DNA of 64,000 bases from Ignisphaera sp. (GTDB taxonomy: Archaea > Thermoproteota > Thermoprotei_A > Sulfolobales > Ignisphaeraceae): positions 62,001 through 126,000 of the forward strand of contig JAVYNU010000003.1 of the NCBI GenBank assembly GCA_038735125.1, in the 5' to 3' direction. Under the pieces are notes generated by a model, which was not told the DNA's origin, made no database searches, and was given only the letters and a program-made list of their open reading frames with translations. Below, piece by piece: positions 27,222 to 35,729 of the stretch; positions within the stretch are counted from its first letter, which is position 1, and each line of letters begins with the position of its first letter. The translations under genes were made by a program, and so were the position numbers.

Positions 27222-28397
27222 TTATATAATAAGTGTTATTAGCACTATTGAGGCGGCCTGCATTATTACCGTATAAACTGCTGTGACCACTGCTGATATC
27301 TGCAACAAATAAGCGAAAATGAATGCACCAAGAGTCCATGAAACGCCATATATGAGTCCAAAGGTTCCGTAGCCCATGGCTCTTCTTTCTGGAGGTAGAA
27401 TATCTGCTATAGAGGCCCTCATAATTGTTTCAAAGCATCCCATCGTCACACCCCAAAGAGCTGATGACACATATGCCACAGTTCTTATAGGGTTGAACGA
27501 GTTTATCAATAAGGTTAGTGTTGATCCCAATGCTGCTAGAGGAGCTATATAGAGACTTTTGAACTTCAGTTTGTCATAGGTAATGCCTATGGGTACGGCA
27601 ACAATTGCATCAGTCAACATTGCTAATGTATATGCCAGAGCTATTTCAGGGTCTGTAAGTACACCCCAGTACCTCAAATAATATGATACGACCATCCAAT
27701 GAATGTAGCCTAGTGAAAGCATTGTCATGGAGGCTATGTATAGCCAGAATCTCTTTCCCATGCCACTAAAGCTTATCTTAGGTACAGAGACCTCTACTGA
27801 TTTCACTGATGGATAAAGAAGATATGCAACCAATAAAAATAGTATTGATGCTATTCCAGGTACTAAAAGCAACATGAACGCTGTTTTATATCCATAAACA
27901 GCTAATGCAACTGATACTACTACTGGTCCTGCAACAGCTCCTATCTGATCCATTAGCTCATGGATGCCAAACCCCTTGCCCTTACCAATATTTTCTGTGA
28001 CCTCAGCTAATATAACATCTCTTGTAGGTGATCTTAGCCCCTTCCCCACTCTCTCTAGAAGATACAGCAATGTTGCTAATTCCCATGAACTTGTATAAGA
28101 TAGAAGGGGAATTGCTGTAGCAGTTATTACGTACCCAAATATGGTGAAGCCCCAAAAAACGGTTGAAGAAGCAAAAAGCGAAGCTAGAAAACCGCTTACA
28201 AATCGAAGTCCATATCCAATTAAATCGCCTGAGCTAGCAATGGCAGAAGCTATTGCGGTACCACCAAGAGCTTCTATATAAGATCCGCCAACAGATCTGC
28301 CACCTTCATATACCATATCTGCAGTTAATGAAACAAGTCCCAGCAAAATAAATACATAAAGCCATTTCTTATTCTTGTCTTTGCTCATATTATTCAC
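27222..28397 (-). CDS. MFS transporter
   Basis: The 391-residue protein has 12 predicted spans. ERVGKGLRSPTRDVILAEV after span 4 and GIHELMDQIGAVAGPV are strongly typical of a group of prokaryotic MFS permeases annotated as drug/metabolite exporters; ILPPERRAMGYGTFGL is the corresponding second-half motif. Substrate unknown. No linked metabolic operon: a guide RNA and a long AT-rich gap lie upstream and ilvE downstream. Confidence 0.78.
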   Translation of the reverse strand: MNNMSKDKNKKWLYVFILLGLVSLTADMVYEGGRSVGGSYIEALGGTAIASAIASSGDLIGYGLRFVSGFLASLFASSTVFWGFTIFGYVITATAIPLLSYTSSWELATLLYLLERVGKGLRSPTRDVILAEVTENIGKGKGFGIHELMDQIGAVAGPVVVSVALAVYGYKTAFMLLLVPGIASILFLLVAYLLYPSVKSVEVSVPKISFSGMGKRFWLYIASMTMLSLGYIHWMVVSYYLRYWGVLTDPEIALAYTLAMLTDAIVAVPIGITYDKLKFKSLYIAPLAALGSTLTLLINSFNPIRTVAYVSSALWGVTMGCFETIMRASIADILPPERRAMGYGTFGLIYGVSWTLGAFIFAYLLQISAVVTAVYTVIMQAASIVLITLII

Positions 28398-28978
28398 CCA
28401 AATACAATATTATGTTGAATTATTTAAGATTTTAGTCATTTATGTGACTTATTAATAAGTCTTAATGCAATCATAAAAATTGTTTAAGACGTGGGCAAGC
28501 ATCTTGCAAAATTAGTTTAAAGTAAGACGTGAACAATACCATCCTTACATTGGATTCCGAAATTGTAAGGTATTATAAATAGAGGTAAAGCAGTTGATAT
28601 CATCATTTATGAGGATACATGAAAATATAAATTACTTTGTGAACTTCCTTTAGATTGAATAATTAAACTCTAAATAATATGTAGAAGATCAGACCTGGCT
28701 GTGATGACCCGTCGAGCATCTGAATGATGATGTGGTGGTCCTAAACTGATCGTGTGTTCATTCAATCTATTGCTTGTACAACAAAAATTGTGTAGTATCT
28801 AGATATTTATTTAAGACAACTAAATATCATAAATTTAACATATTGATTATAAAATCTTATAATCTCTATAGCAAAATAGGTTATCTATGTGCTACCCTAT
28901 CGAATAATAGCTAGTACAATGGGACTATATGTGGTGAGGCAAGATCCCTAGTATGTACATACTTTGAGATGGGTCTAA
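28398..28978. other. 581-base intergenic region with one guide RNA and a palindrome
   Basis: No protein gene is visible. It contains the C/D box sRNA at 28699-28752 and a 7-bp inverted repeat, CCTTACA (28543-28549) and TGTAAGG (28564-28570), separated by 14 bases and followed by a TATA-like TATAAATAG. The words TAAGACGTG occur twice (about 28485 and 28523). The final 180 bases are very AT-rich and carry the promoter of the translin-like gene. Confidence 0.5.
28699..28752 (+). ncRNA. C/D box guide sRNA
   Basis: All four boxes are consensus: C GTGATGA (28701-28707), a 12-base guide CCCGTCGAGCAT, D' CTGA (28720-28723), C' ATGATGA (28724-28730), a 15-base segment, D CTGA (28746-28749). The two-guide layout and length match archaeal methylation guide RNAs bound by L7Ae, Nop5 and fibrillarin. 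The methylated base should pair with the fifth nucleotide before each D or D' box. Targets were not searched. Confidence 0.85.
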
Positions 28979-29611
28979 ATGAGCAGTGAAAATGAGGTTT
29001 ATGTGATAGGTGATGTAAAAACTTATTTAGAGATGCTTAGTAGTGCCAAGGAAAATGCCATAAAGCTTAGCAGGGATATTTTGGTTTATTGTAGACGTTT
29101 AATAACAAGTTGCTTGTATGACAATTGCAACCCTGAATATGCTAAGAAGCTTAAAGAATCATTTTCAATGTTTAGAGAGCAGATTATACAACACCCTGAA
29201 CTGCTTCATTCTAATTTCTATATTTCAATAGAGTCAGAATATGTTGAAGCTATAATATTTTATCACATTATTGTAGAAAACAAATTCAAAATGTTTAATG
29301 AGCTAAACATAGTGCATCCAGCGTCTTACATTCTAGGACTTCTCGATGTTATTGGCGAGCTAAAGAGATACTCTCTTGAACTTGTTGAGAAGGGAAAACA
29401 CGATGAGAGTCTAAAGATCTTCAAACTTGCTGAGAAAATTTTCAATGAAATCTCTGAATTAAGCCATGTAGAAAATGTTGTTCCAGGTCTAAAGAGGAAA
29501 ATTGATGTGTATAGAAAAGTCTTGGATGATTGGAGAGAGCTGCTAATAGATCTCTTATCTAGAATTAAATTAGTTAGAACCATAGAGTCTATAAGGATGT
29601 TAACAGGCTAG
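28979..29611 (+). CDS. translin family protein
   Basis: The 210-residue, all-helical protein fits the archaeal translin group (COG2178): an N-terminal segment with regularly spaced basic residues (KENAIKLSRDILVYCRR), the central HPASYILGLLDVIGELKR motif with its E near the nuclease site of TRAX-type subunits, and the tail LRKxD-like LKRKIDVYRKVLDDWR. Translins form octameric RNA/DNA-binding cages, and TRAX-like members are ribonucleases. It is flanked on both sides by C/D box sRNA genes and by an RNA methyltransferase gene, a context suggesting RNA metabolism. Confidence 0.8.
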   Translation: MSSENEVYVIGDVKTYLEMLSSAKENAIKLSRDILVYCRRLITSCLYDNCNPEYAKKLKESFSMFREQIIQHPELLHSNFYISIESEYVEAIIFYHIIVENKFKMFNELNIVHPASYILGLLDVIGELKRYSLELVEKGKHDESLKIFKLAEKIFNEISELSHVENVVPGLKRKIDVYRKVLDDWRELLIDLLSRIKLVRTIESIRMLTG

Positions 29612-29624
29612 TAATAATGTGTTT

Positions 29625-29679
29625 TGGTGATGACAGCTAGATAATCTGATTTTGTGATGAACGGTTTCTGGTCTGATAG
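29625..29679 (+). ncRNA. C/D box guide sRNA
   Basis: A textbook symmetric molecule: C GTGATGA (29627-29633), a 12-base guide, D' CTGA (29646-29649), four-base spacer, C' GTGATGA (29654-29660), the 12-base guide ACGGTTTCTGGT, D CTGA (29673-29676). It begins 16 bases after the translin stop on the same strand, so it may be released from a shared transcript. Targets not determined. Confidence 0.88.
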
Positions 29680-29841
29680 ATACTCATTTAGCTATATGAT
29701 CCTACATGTTTATAGTACTCCCTATACTTCAAAAGCTCTCTAAACACATAATATCCTCTATTTTTGCATGTATTGCATCTAACGGGTAGCTGCACAGAAA
29801 TGATGTAAATAGCCTAAAACTTGTTTTAGCAACTTCAACAG

Positions 29842-30714
29842 ATGATTGCTATGAATGATTTGATGAAGCCTTTGAGGACACCTCCTTTAATGACATTTTC
29901 AATTCCATCATCATTAATAAGTGATGCATTTGATGATAGAGAGAAGGCTAGGAAAATAGGTTACATTGGGAGAGCAGCTGCAATATTTAGAATTGAAGAG
30001 ATTATGATATATGTAGACGATTCTAAAGACAAAGCTGAATACATAAACGCTTTATTACAATATCTAGAAACCCCACCCTACTTGAGAAAGAAACTAATTA
30101 GAATTAATCCTAAGTTGAAATTTGCAGGCATTTTACCACCCCTCAAAAGCGCTCATCACGTACCAGAGTCATTTGGATCAAATATTAGGGAAGGTGTTGT
30201 CATATCATCTAATGGCATAAAAAGCGTTATTGATGTTGGATTAAAGAAACATGTTATTGTATATACGCATTTGCCGATAGGAAAGCGTGTAACTGTTGCA
30301 CTGAAGAAGGAGTTTAACAATAATTATATTGGTGCTCTTGTAGATAAGGATAACATTGAACTTTACTGGGGATTTGCAACAAAGCTTTTTGAAGATATAA
30401 GAGATCTTTTGCAATTTCTCAAAAGCCATGGATATCTAATAATATGTGCATCGAAAAAAGGGAAGATGATATATAATATTGAAAACATTCTTAGCGAAGA
30501 ACTGAAAATGTATAGCAAACTCAATGTAGTATTTGGGGGGCCGAAACTGGACGTAGATGAAATAGCGCAAAAAAGTGGTATAAACATAGACGATTATTGC
30601 AACCATATAGTCAATTTTGTTCCACGCCAAGGTGTTGAAAGCATAAGAACAGAAGAAGCTATACTAATAGTGCTTGCCATACTCAACTACTTAAAAGAAA
30701 AACCTAAAACATAA
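29842..30714 (+). CDS. SPOUT-class RNA methyltransferase (DUF171/MTH1-like)
   Basis: The 290-residue protein begins TFSIPSSLISDAFDDREKARKIGYIGRAAAIFRIEEI, characteristic of the archaeal/eukaryotic COG2106 (PF02598) SPOUT family, which has an alpha/beta knot broken by an inserted OB-like domain (about residues 110-170). The C-terminal VVFGGPKLDVDEIA and NFVPRQGVESIRTEEAI form the SAM-binding knot. Members are RNA methyltransferases with substrates not established here. Two possible starts (ATG at 29842 and three codons on) lie close together. Confidence 0.8.
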   Translation: MIAMNDLMKPLRTPPLMTFSIPSSLISDAFDDREKARKIGYIGRAAAIFRIEEIMIYVDDSKDKAEYINALLQYLETPPYLRKKLIRINPKLKFAGILPPLKSAHHVPESFGSNIREGVVISSNGIKSVIDVGLKKHVIVYTHLPIGKRVTVALKKEFNNNYIGALVDKDNIELYWGFATKLFEDIRDLLQFLKSHGYLIICASKKGKMIYNIENILSEELKMYSKLNVVFGGPKLDVDEIAQKSGINIDDYCNHIVNFVPRQGVESIRTEEAILIVLAILNYLKEKPKT

Positions 30715-30757
30715 AATACTGGGTTAATCGAGTAAATGCTTAGAAGAAACTAGTTCG

Positions 30758-30811
30758 CCATGATGATTCCGGCAGATTCTGACCGATGATGCAACTTTCA
30801 TGGGCTGAAAC
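30758..30811 (+). ncRNA. C/D box guide sRNA
   Basis: C ATGATGA (30760-30766), a 12-base guide TTCCGGCAGATT, D' CTGA (30779-30782), C' GATGATG (30785-30791), a 13-base guide, D CTGA (30805-30808). All boxes are good, and it sits about 45 bases after the SPOUT methyltransferase stop. It is the third guide RNA in a 2.1 kb stretch on this strand. Confidence 0.85.
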
Positions 30812-30814
30812 CAT

Positions 30815-30870
30815 ATTCAGTCGGTTGATCTTCTATCATCAATCAAATAAGATCACCTCCATCATCATCC
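30815..30870 (-). ncRNA. candidate C/D box guide sRNA, tail-to-tail with the previous one
   Basis: On the minus strand: C ATGATGA (30868-30862), a 16-base guide, weak D' near 30845, C' TGATGAT (30841-30835), a 14-base guide, D CTGA (30820-30817). The C' to D half is good; the D' box is not consensus, and the first guide is long. It ends within about 10 bases of the plus-strand sRNA end. Confidence 0.4.
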
Positions 30871-30981
30871 AGCCACCAAAATCTTGCAGATCGTGTACAG
30901 CATTTAACACATTAAATAATGAGAACAAAACTTTATAAAGCTAAAAATTATATAGAGCTTGACTGGCTGACTGGCGAAAAA

Positions 30982-31067
30982 CCCGCCGTAGCTCAGCGGC
31001 AGAGCGCCCGGCTGTAGTGAGGCGGGCGGATACCGGGTGGTCGGGGGTTCAAGTCCCCCCGGCGGGA
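30982..31067 (+). tRNA. tRNA-Tyr (GUA) with a 14-base intron
   Basis: The acceptor stem CCCGCCG/CGGCGGG closes with C1-G72, the archaeal identity pair for TyrRS, and A73. The D arm is TAGCTCAGCGGCAGAGCG. The T arm is GGGGG-TTCAAGT-CCCCC. The anticodon stem CCCGG/CCGGG encloses an oversized loop with anticodon GTA (31014-31016), explained by an intron at the canonical position after base 37. CCA is not encoded. The flanking DNA is AT-rich, so the GC-rich gene stands out sharply. Confidence 0.93.
31018..31031 (+). other. tRNA-Tyr intron with bulge-helix-bulge splice sites
   Basis: Fourteen bases (TGAGGCGGGCGGAT) follow base 37. The exon CTGT (bases 32-35) can pair with intron GCGG to form the four-base central helix, leaving bulges AG|T and AT|A exactly at the two cut sites. 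The inner helix is essentially absent, the loop being only seven bases. The splicing endonuclease would remove it; RtcB, encoded at 49.6 kb, would join the halves. Confidence 0.85.
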
Positions 31068-31223
31068 CTAAAATCATTAAATGTTGTGGATATGTAATTC
31101 TATGTAAAATCCTCACAATAGTTGCCATAGCATCACAATATTCCTGTAGTAGTGTAGTAAAGTAAATAAAGAGGATTATGTGTTTAAAATAAAAAAGAGA
31201 TAAAACTCTGTTTAGTATGTAGA

Positions 31224-32558
31224 TTAACTAACTATTCTAATATTGTTTCCATTGGGAGCAAATATAATTCCTTGTTGTATAGCCTGATAAGTCTTACTGA
31301 TTTGTAGAGTCGCTGGCGGTAAATTGCTTTCAACTTTGACTTTTACTGTATTATATGGCTCAAATGCACATATAGTCCCCTCACTATTACCTATAGTTAT
31401 AATTGCATTGGTACTCGATGTTATTTCTACTTGTGATGATGCATAACTGAAATAAGCACCCTCTACATCGCTTCTGATAGTACATCGATTACCGAGGGAT
31501 GTGAATTGTTTGTTTGATTTGTTTGTAATCCAGTCATCCCTATCTGCATAGGCACCTAAATTGGCTGCTATTTTAATGTCGACTATCCTTATCTTTGAAG
31601 GCCAATCACTCCATTCAGGTATATTGTCGCTGATGTGTAGCTTAAGCGAAACTCTGGTTATTTCTCCTCCTGCATAATAATAAAATTCAATTTGATTGGG
31701 AAAAGAGTATTCTATTGATGCCACATAGTGCACAGCTTTTCCATCAAACCAAAAAGACTCTTCTCCAGCATCCATATGTGCATACACATATGTATATCCA
31801 CAGCCATAGGCTGGGCCTACACCACAAACATTATTAATTGTCCAACCAGATGTGTGTACCACCTCCAGCTCTAGTAAAGGTGGAGTGATATTGGGTTTGA
31901 ACCACGACTTTGTATCTAGTATTGGCAATTGTTCACTGCTTTTTTGAATAGCAAAAGTAGTTGAAGCGTCTGCATAGAAGATTATGTAGCTTTTGTTGGC
32001 ATCCCATATATACGCTTGTATTTCTTTTCCTGTTTCAGATTCTATGATTTTATAACCACTTGAATTTCCAAGAATATTTTTTGGTATGGCGTACCAATAA
32101 CCTTTTTCTACATTTAATGTTAGTTGAGGAGATTTTGAAACAGGACTGCAGAAGAGGTTCAAGTTGTTTGTGTATATGCAGACCTTATCCACATTTGGAT
32201 ATTTAGTTAGATTGATGTTTAGCGTTGTAGAGCTGCCCACAGGCACTATTATGCTAGATATGTTTAGGTGATGAGCCATAGAGTTGTTGTATAGAATGAT
32301 AAGACCCTTTATCACCGAGGTTCCACTCCATTTGTTCACCACAAATAGTTTATATCCATCACCTTCGTATTGAAGGTCTATATATAAATTCTCTTTAGAA
32401 GATTTCATATCATTAATTATTTCATAACCTAGCTGTACAATATATGTGCCCCACTCAGATGCTAATATCGTGAATAAAACCATTATAATGATCATTATAA
32501 TTGCTGAAACATATTCTCCTTGCGCCCTTGCAAGCATATCTTTCTCACCCATAGTCAA
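31224..32558 (-). CDS. large pilin-like surface protein (class III signal peptide)
   Basis: The 444-residue protein starts with a short basic leader ending ARAQG, then a hydrophobic stretch EYVSAIIMIIIMVLFTILA, the arrangement cut by archaeal prepilin peptidase (after G). The remaining ~400 residues are beta-rich, with several Asn-x-Ser/Thr sites and six or so cysteines, as expected for an exposed S-layer or pilus-tip domain. It is the last gene of a four-gene operon with two smaller pilin-like proteins and a PilC/TadC-like protein, overlapping the previous gene by 14 bases. It could be an adhesin or minor pilin; binding partner unknown. Confidence 0.6.
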   Translation of the reverse strand: MTMGEKDMLARAQGEYVSAIIMIIIMVLFTILASEWGTYIVQLGYEIINDMKSSKENLYIDLQYEGDGYKLFVVNKWSGTSVIKGLIILYNNSMAHHLNISSIIVPVGSSTTLNINLTKYPNVDKVCIYTNNLNLFCSPVSKSPQLTLNVEKGYWYAIPKNILGNSSGYKIIESETGKEIQAYIWDANKSYIIFYADASTTFAIQKSSEQLPILDTKSWFKPNITPPLLELEVVHTSGWTINNVCGVGPAYGCGYTYVYAHMDAGEESFWFDGKAVHYVASIEYSFPNQIEFYYYAGGEITRVSLKLHISDNIPEWSDWPSKIRIVDIKIAANLGAYADRDDWITNKSNKQFTSLGNRCTIRSDVEGAYFSYASSQVEITSSTNAIITIGNSEGTICAFEPYNTVKVKVESNLPPATLQISKTYQAIQQGIIFAPNGNNIRIVS

Positions 32559-32982
32559 TAACTACATGAATTTTTCCATTAAATGAACTGACCGCATTCT
32601 CTATAGATATAACTTCTCCATAAACAATCTTGTCTCGAAAATACTTACAAAGTCCAGATGACTCACATGGTATTGGCATAACAGTATTCGGCTCTACAAC
32701 AAACTTGTAGATGCTTCCATTGGCTAGACTCAGTCTAATGGTGATTGGATTGCCCAACGGATTCAAAGCTATGCACAAATATCCATTAGCTGTAACTAGA
32801 AAACATCTAATCTTTAACTCTATTCTCTTGCTGATAAATGGATTGGATATGTCATACATTGTGTTAAGATTTAGAAAAACAGCAACACCTATCACCATAC
32901 TTATTGAAAGAATAATTAACAGCCCAACAAATCCTGATATAGCTTTACGTAAATGCATATAAAAAGATGTTGTTTTGTACAT
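32545..32982 (-). CDS. pilin-like protein
   Basis: The 145-residue protein has a leader HLRKAISG followed by FVGLLIILSISMVIGVAVFL, fitting the archaeal type IV pilin signal with processing after the glycine. The mature part is a small beta domain with three cysteines. It lies between the main pilin-like gene and the large surface protein. Start uncertain: an ATG closer to the leader (MHLRK) is possible. Confidence 0.6.
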   Translation of the reverse strand: MYKTTSFYMHLRKAISGFVGLLIILSISMVIGVAVFLNLNTMYDISNPFISKRIELKIRCFLVTANGYLCIALNPLGNPITIRLSLANGSIYKFVVEPNTVMPIPCESSGLCKYFRDKIVYGEVISIENAVSSFNGKIHVVIDYG

Positions 32983-33010
32983 TACTCAAACACCTATCTC
33001 ATCTCATATG

Positions 33011-33544
33011 CTAATATATGTACCCTGTGGCAGAGCTCGTCGAAACGCTTTTGTCAACAAATGTTGCAACAACCGTTACAATAACCTTATCGCCTATAAC
33101 AATAGAAGAACTTGTAGATCTTAGCTGGAGAGCAAGAGATATTTCCTGTCCTGGAGCTACAGAAACAGGGCATGCCACTACGTTAATATTATTATAGCAT
33201 ATCTCATTCCCAATTCTGTTTATAGGTAATAGAGTGAAGCTCGCATTTTTCGAAGAACTGATGTAAATAGTTACGTTGCTGATATCCTTTGTACCTAGGT
33301 TCTTTATATTGACTGTTGCAACAGCCACTTTATTATCTACTGAATTTATATTGAAACTTGTTATCGCAATTCTTTGTTGTTGCTGTAATGAGTTGAAGTA
33401 TCCAGGAGCTAGTGTAAATAGTGCCATACCAATTGCTATGGTTATTACAATGCCAAGTACTATCGCCAGTAATTCGCTAATACCTTTATTCATCCGACTT
33501 TTCATCTGACCCCTGGATTTAGATACAAGTTTATAAAATGTCAT
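33011..33544 (-). CDS. archaeal type IV pilin
   Basis: The leader MKSRMNKG is followed by ISELLAIVLGIVITIAIGMALF, a classic class III signal peptide with cleavage after G and the hydrophobic assembly helix. The mature body (about 140 residues) is a beta domain rich in Ser, Thr and Val with few charges. Homologues assemble into adhesion pili or archaella. The upstream ATG at 33544 overlaps the stop of the FlaJ/PilC-like gene by four bases; a shorter start at 33505 would give a more usual leader. Confidence 0.75.
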   Translation of the reverse strand: MTFYKLVSKSRGQMKSRMNKGISELLAIVLGIVITIAIGMALFTLAPGYFNSLQQQQRIAITSFNINSVDNKVAVATVNIKNLGTKDISNVTIYISSSKNASFTLLPINRIGNEICYNNINVVACPVSVAPGQEISLALQLRSTSSSIVIGDKVIVTVVATFVDKSVSTSSATGYIY

Positions 33545-35304
33545 AGGAGTGAAATTATGAGTAAGGCAAGTAGAGCTAGTGGTATGCTTCTTACAGTATC
33601 TATTATTGGAAATCCGCTTCTAATAATTGAGGATACTAGTGAGTATCCAATTAAAGATACTACAATTATAAGCGCTATAGCGCTACTTGGCAATGATGTT
33701 ATAGCTACAAATTGAAGAATATTTGAAGCAAATAGCGTGTGTAGTGTTCTCCATATCCACAAGATTATGGCTAGATTGGCTATAGCAAAGAATTCAAATA
33801 TGTACGAGGCTTTCTTAATATTGCCTTCATATGCTTTATATCTGTACAAATACTCATATACTGTTTGTATCGCTTCCTCATTACCCCCACCACTCTCATA
33901 CATTATCCCTAGCAATAACAACACAAAATTGAATTGAAATGAAGGTGATGGGGCAACCGCTATTGCTTCATCAAAACCATGTCCAGATTCAACTATCGAA
34001 TTTATATGCTTTAAAAGCTTAGCTGTTTTTGTGCTAATTGATGTACTATTCGCTGTAATATTCAATGCTCTGGGAATTTCGTAGCCATGTTTCTTAAGCT
34101 CTGCTGTTGTTTTTAGAATTTCTAGAGAGTCTCTATCAAGGGTTTCTATTTCCTTTAACTGCTTATTCACATTTATACTTGCTATAGATGCTATGATCCA
34201 TCCCAAGACAATGCCTTGACTACCAATAGATATAAACAATAGTGATGATACAACAACTAATATAATTAGTGGGGTTAGCAACATCCTACCACTAACTCTA
34301 TTTAACGATTTTGGCCTAGTAACATAAGCTATTGCACATAACAATGGCGTTGCCAAAATCACTGTCACTATAGCTATTCTCCAACTTATGATAGGTATTG
34401 CAACCACCAATGTTGGCAATAAGACAAATACTGCAATAGCTATTTGAAGAATTATGAACGTCACTTTTTCAGAATATATCTTTATTTCCCACTCCCACTT
34501 AATCAACTCCTCACTTAATACCGTTTTTAACCATGCTACAACATCTCCGCCTTCTCTAAGCCTCATAGCATATCCCAATAATACTCTCCTAAGCTTCTCG
34601 CTAGGTGTTATCTTGGCTCTTTGAATAATTGCTTCAACATAGGATTGAAAATATACCAAAGCATCTCTTTTAATAATACTCAATTCTCTCGAAATATATC
34701 GTAGAAGATTGGATCCAGAGATCTTTTTCACGAGAAAATCGATTCCACTTCCAACATATTCTGCAACAAGAAGCAAAATCATAAACCACTTTAATTCTGC
34801 ATCAACAGAACTACTATGATGTTTAACATCAATCACAGGTTTTGCCAAAATGAATACAAACATTATTAGCGGTATGAAAGATGCTATAGACAATATAGGA
34901 ATTTTATAAATTATTGATAGTACCACCATGAAAAGAGATGTTGATATCACTACAAAGAGAATGTTTATCCCTATCCTTATTTTACCCTCATCCAATGAAG
35001 CAAGACTCATAATAGAATATCTCCTATATAAATTAGCTATATTCTTCGCCACATCGCCAGACCAGGAAATTAGTGCCGGCACACCGAAAAGTGTCATAAT
35101 ATATGAGCAAAGAAGCGAAAATTTTAGTGCATTGCTTATAAACTCGCTAATTGAGTTGACCTTGACTAAATCTGTGTTAAATACTAGTAATATCGTTTCA
35201 GAAACCAGAACAGCTAATGATATTGCAAGACCAATAAAATATTCTATACAAAGTTTGCTATCTCTAAATGATCTCAAAATAAATTCCCTAATCATTGAAA
35301 GCAT
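33541..35304 (-). CDS. type II/IV secretion system F (PilC/TadC/FlaJ-like) membrane protein
   Basis: The 587-residue protein has two T2SSF domains: cytoplasmic helical parts containing YAMRLREGGDVVAWLKTVL and LKHINSIVESGHGFDEAIAV, each followed by membrane spans; total about 8-9 spans. This is the membrane platform that passes pilins from the membrane to the fibre with a PilT/GspE-type ATPase. The ATPase gene normally next to it is absent from this operon. First gene of the pilus cassette; no GGTGA site, so probably a leaderless message. Confidence 0.75.
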   Translation of the reverse strand: MLSMIREFILRSFRDSKLCIEYFIGLAISLAVLVSETILLVFNTDLVKVNSISEFISNALKFSLLCSYIMTLFGVPALISWSGDVAKNIANLYRRYSIMSLASLDEGKIRIGINILFVVISTSLFMVVLSIIYKIPILSIASFIPLIMFVFILAKPVIDVKHHSSSVDAELKWFMILLLVAEYVGSGIDFLVKKISGSNLLRYISRELSIIKRDALVYFQSYVEAIIQRAKITPSEKLRRVLLGYAMRLREGGDVVAWLKTVLSEELIKWEWEIKIYSEKVTFIILQIAIAVFVLLPTLVVAIPIISWRIAIVTVILATPLLCAIAYVTRPKSLNRVSGRMLLTPLIILVVVSSLLFISIGSQGIVLGWIIASIASINVNKQLKEIETLDRDSLEILKTTAELKKHGYEIPRALNITANSTSISTKTAKLLKHINSIVESGHGFDEAIAVAPSPSFQFNFVLLLLGIMYESGGGNEEAIQTVYEYLYRYKAYEGNIKKASYIFEFFAIANLAIILWIWRTLHTLFASNILQFVAITSLPSSAIALIIVVSLIGYSLVSSIIRSGFPIIDTVRSIPLALLALLIISLL

Positions 35305-35569
35305 ATTTAAAAGGTACTTAAAGAAATTGCTTAAGAGCTTCGCTTCATGAATTTTTATCTTCTTAACTTCAATATATTAATGGAAAAAGACCTTCTTTGA
35401 AGCTACATACAAATATCTAGTCTATTCTATAAAGATTCGTGTACTTCATCTGTATTTCAAGGCAAAGATTAATCTTACGATTTTCTCGGAAAGACTTGGG
35501 AGAAAACCTTTAAGAGGTCCTGCTTCATCAACTCTTTCTTAGTCTCTCAACATCAAAATTAAAGTTATT

Positions 35570-35657
35570 TGGCGCCGGGGGCGGGATTTGAACCCGCGCG
35601 GGGATATACCCCACTGGCTCTCAAGGCCAGCCCCTTAGACCGCTCGGGCACCCCGGC
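35570..35657 (-). tRNA. tRNA-Ser (UGA)
   Basis: On the minus strand: acceptor GCCGGGG/CCCCGGC, G73, and an encoded CCA (35572-35570). The long variable arm TGGGGTATATCCCC is diagnostic of class II tRNA. The anticodon loop CTTGAGA gives anticodon TGA. The T arm is GCGGG-TTCAAAT-CCCGC. No intron. It lies between the pilus cassette and the last gene of the ribosomal-protein cluster. Confidence 0.95.
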
Positions 35658-35729
35658 GCATTAATGTTTGTTGACGTGTCCAATTTTATTTTTCTAGCTG
35701 TTTTGTTTTTAATTGTTTATGAAAATTGT

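Noticed and set aside
28595-28620. Minus-strand C-box word ATGATGA (reading TCATCAT on plus)
   Set aside because: No CTGA follows within 60 bases; not a C/D RNA.
35480-35560. Minus-strand TGATGA near the tRNA-Ser gene
   Set aside because: No D box at suitable spacing.
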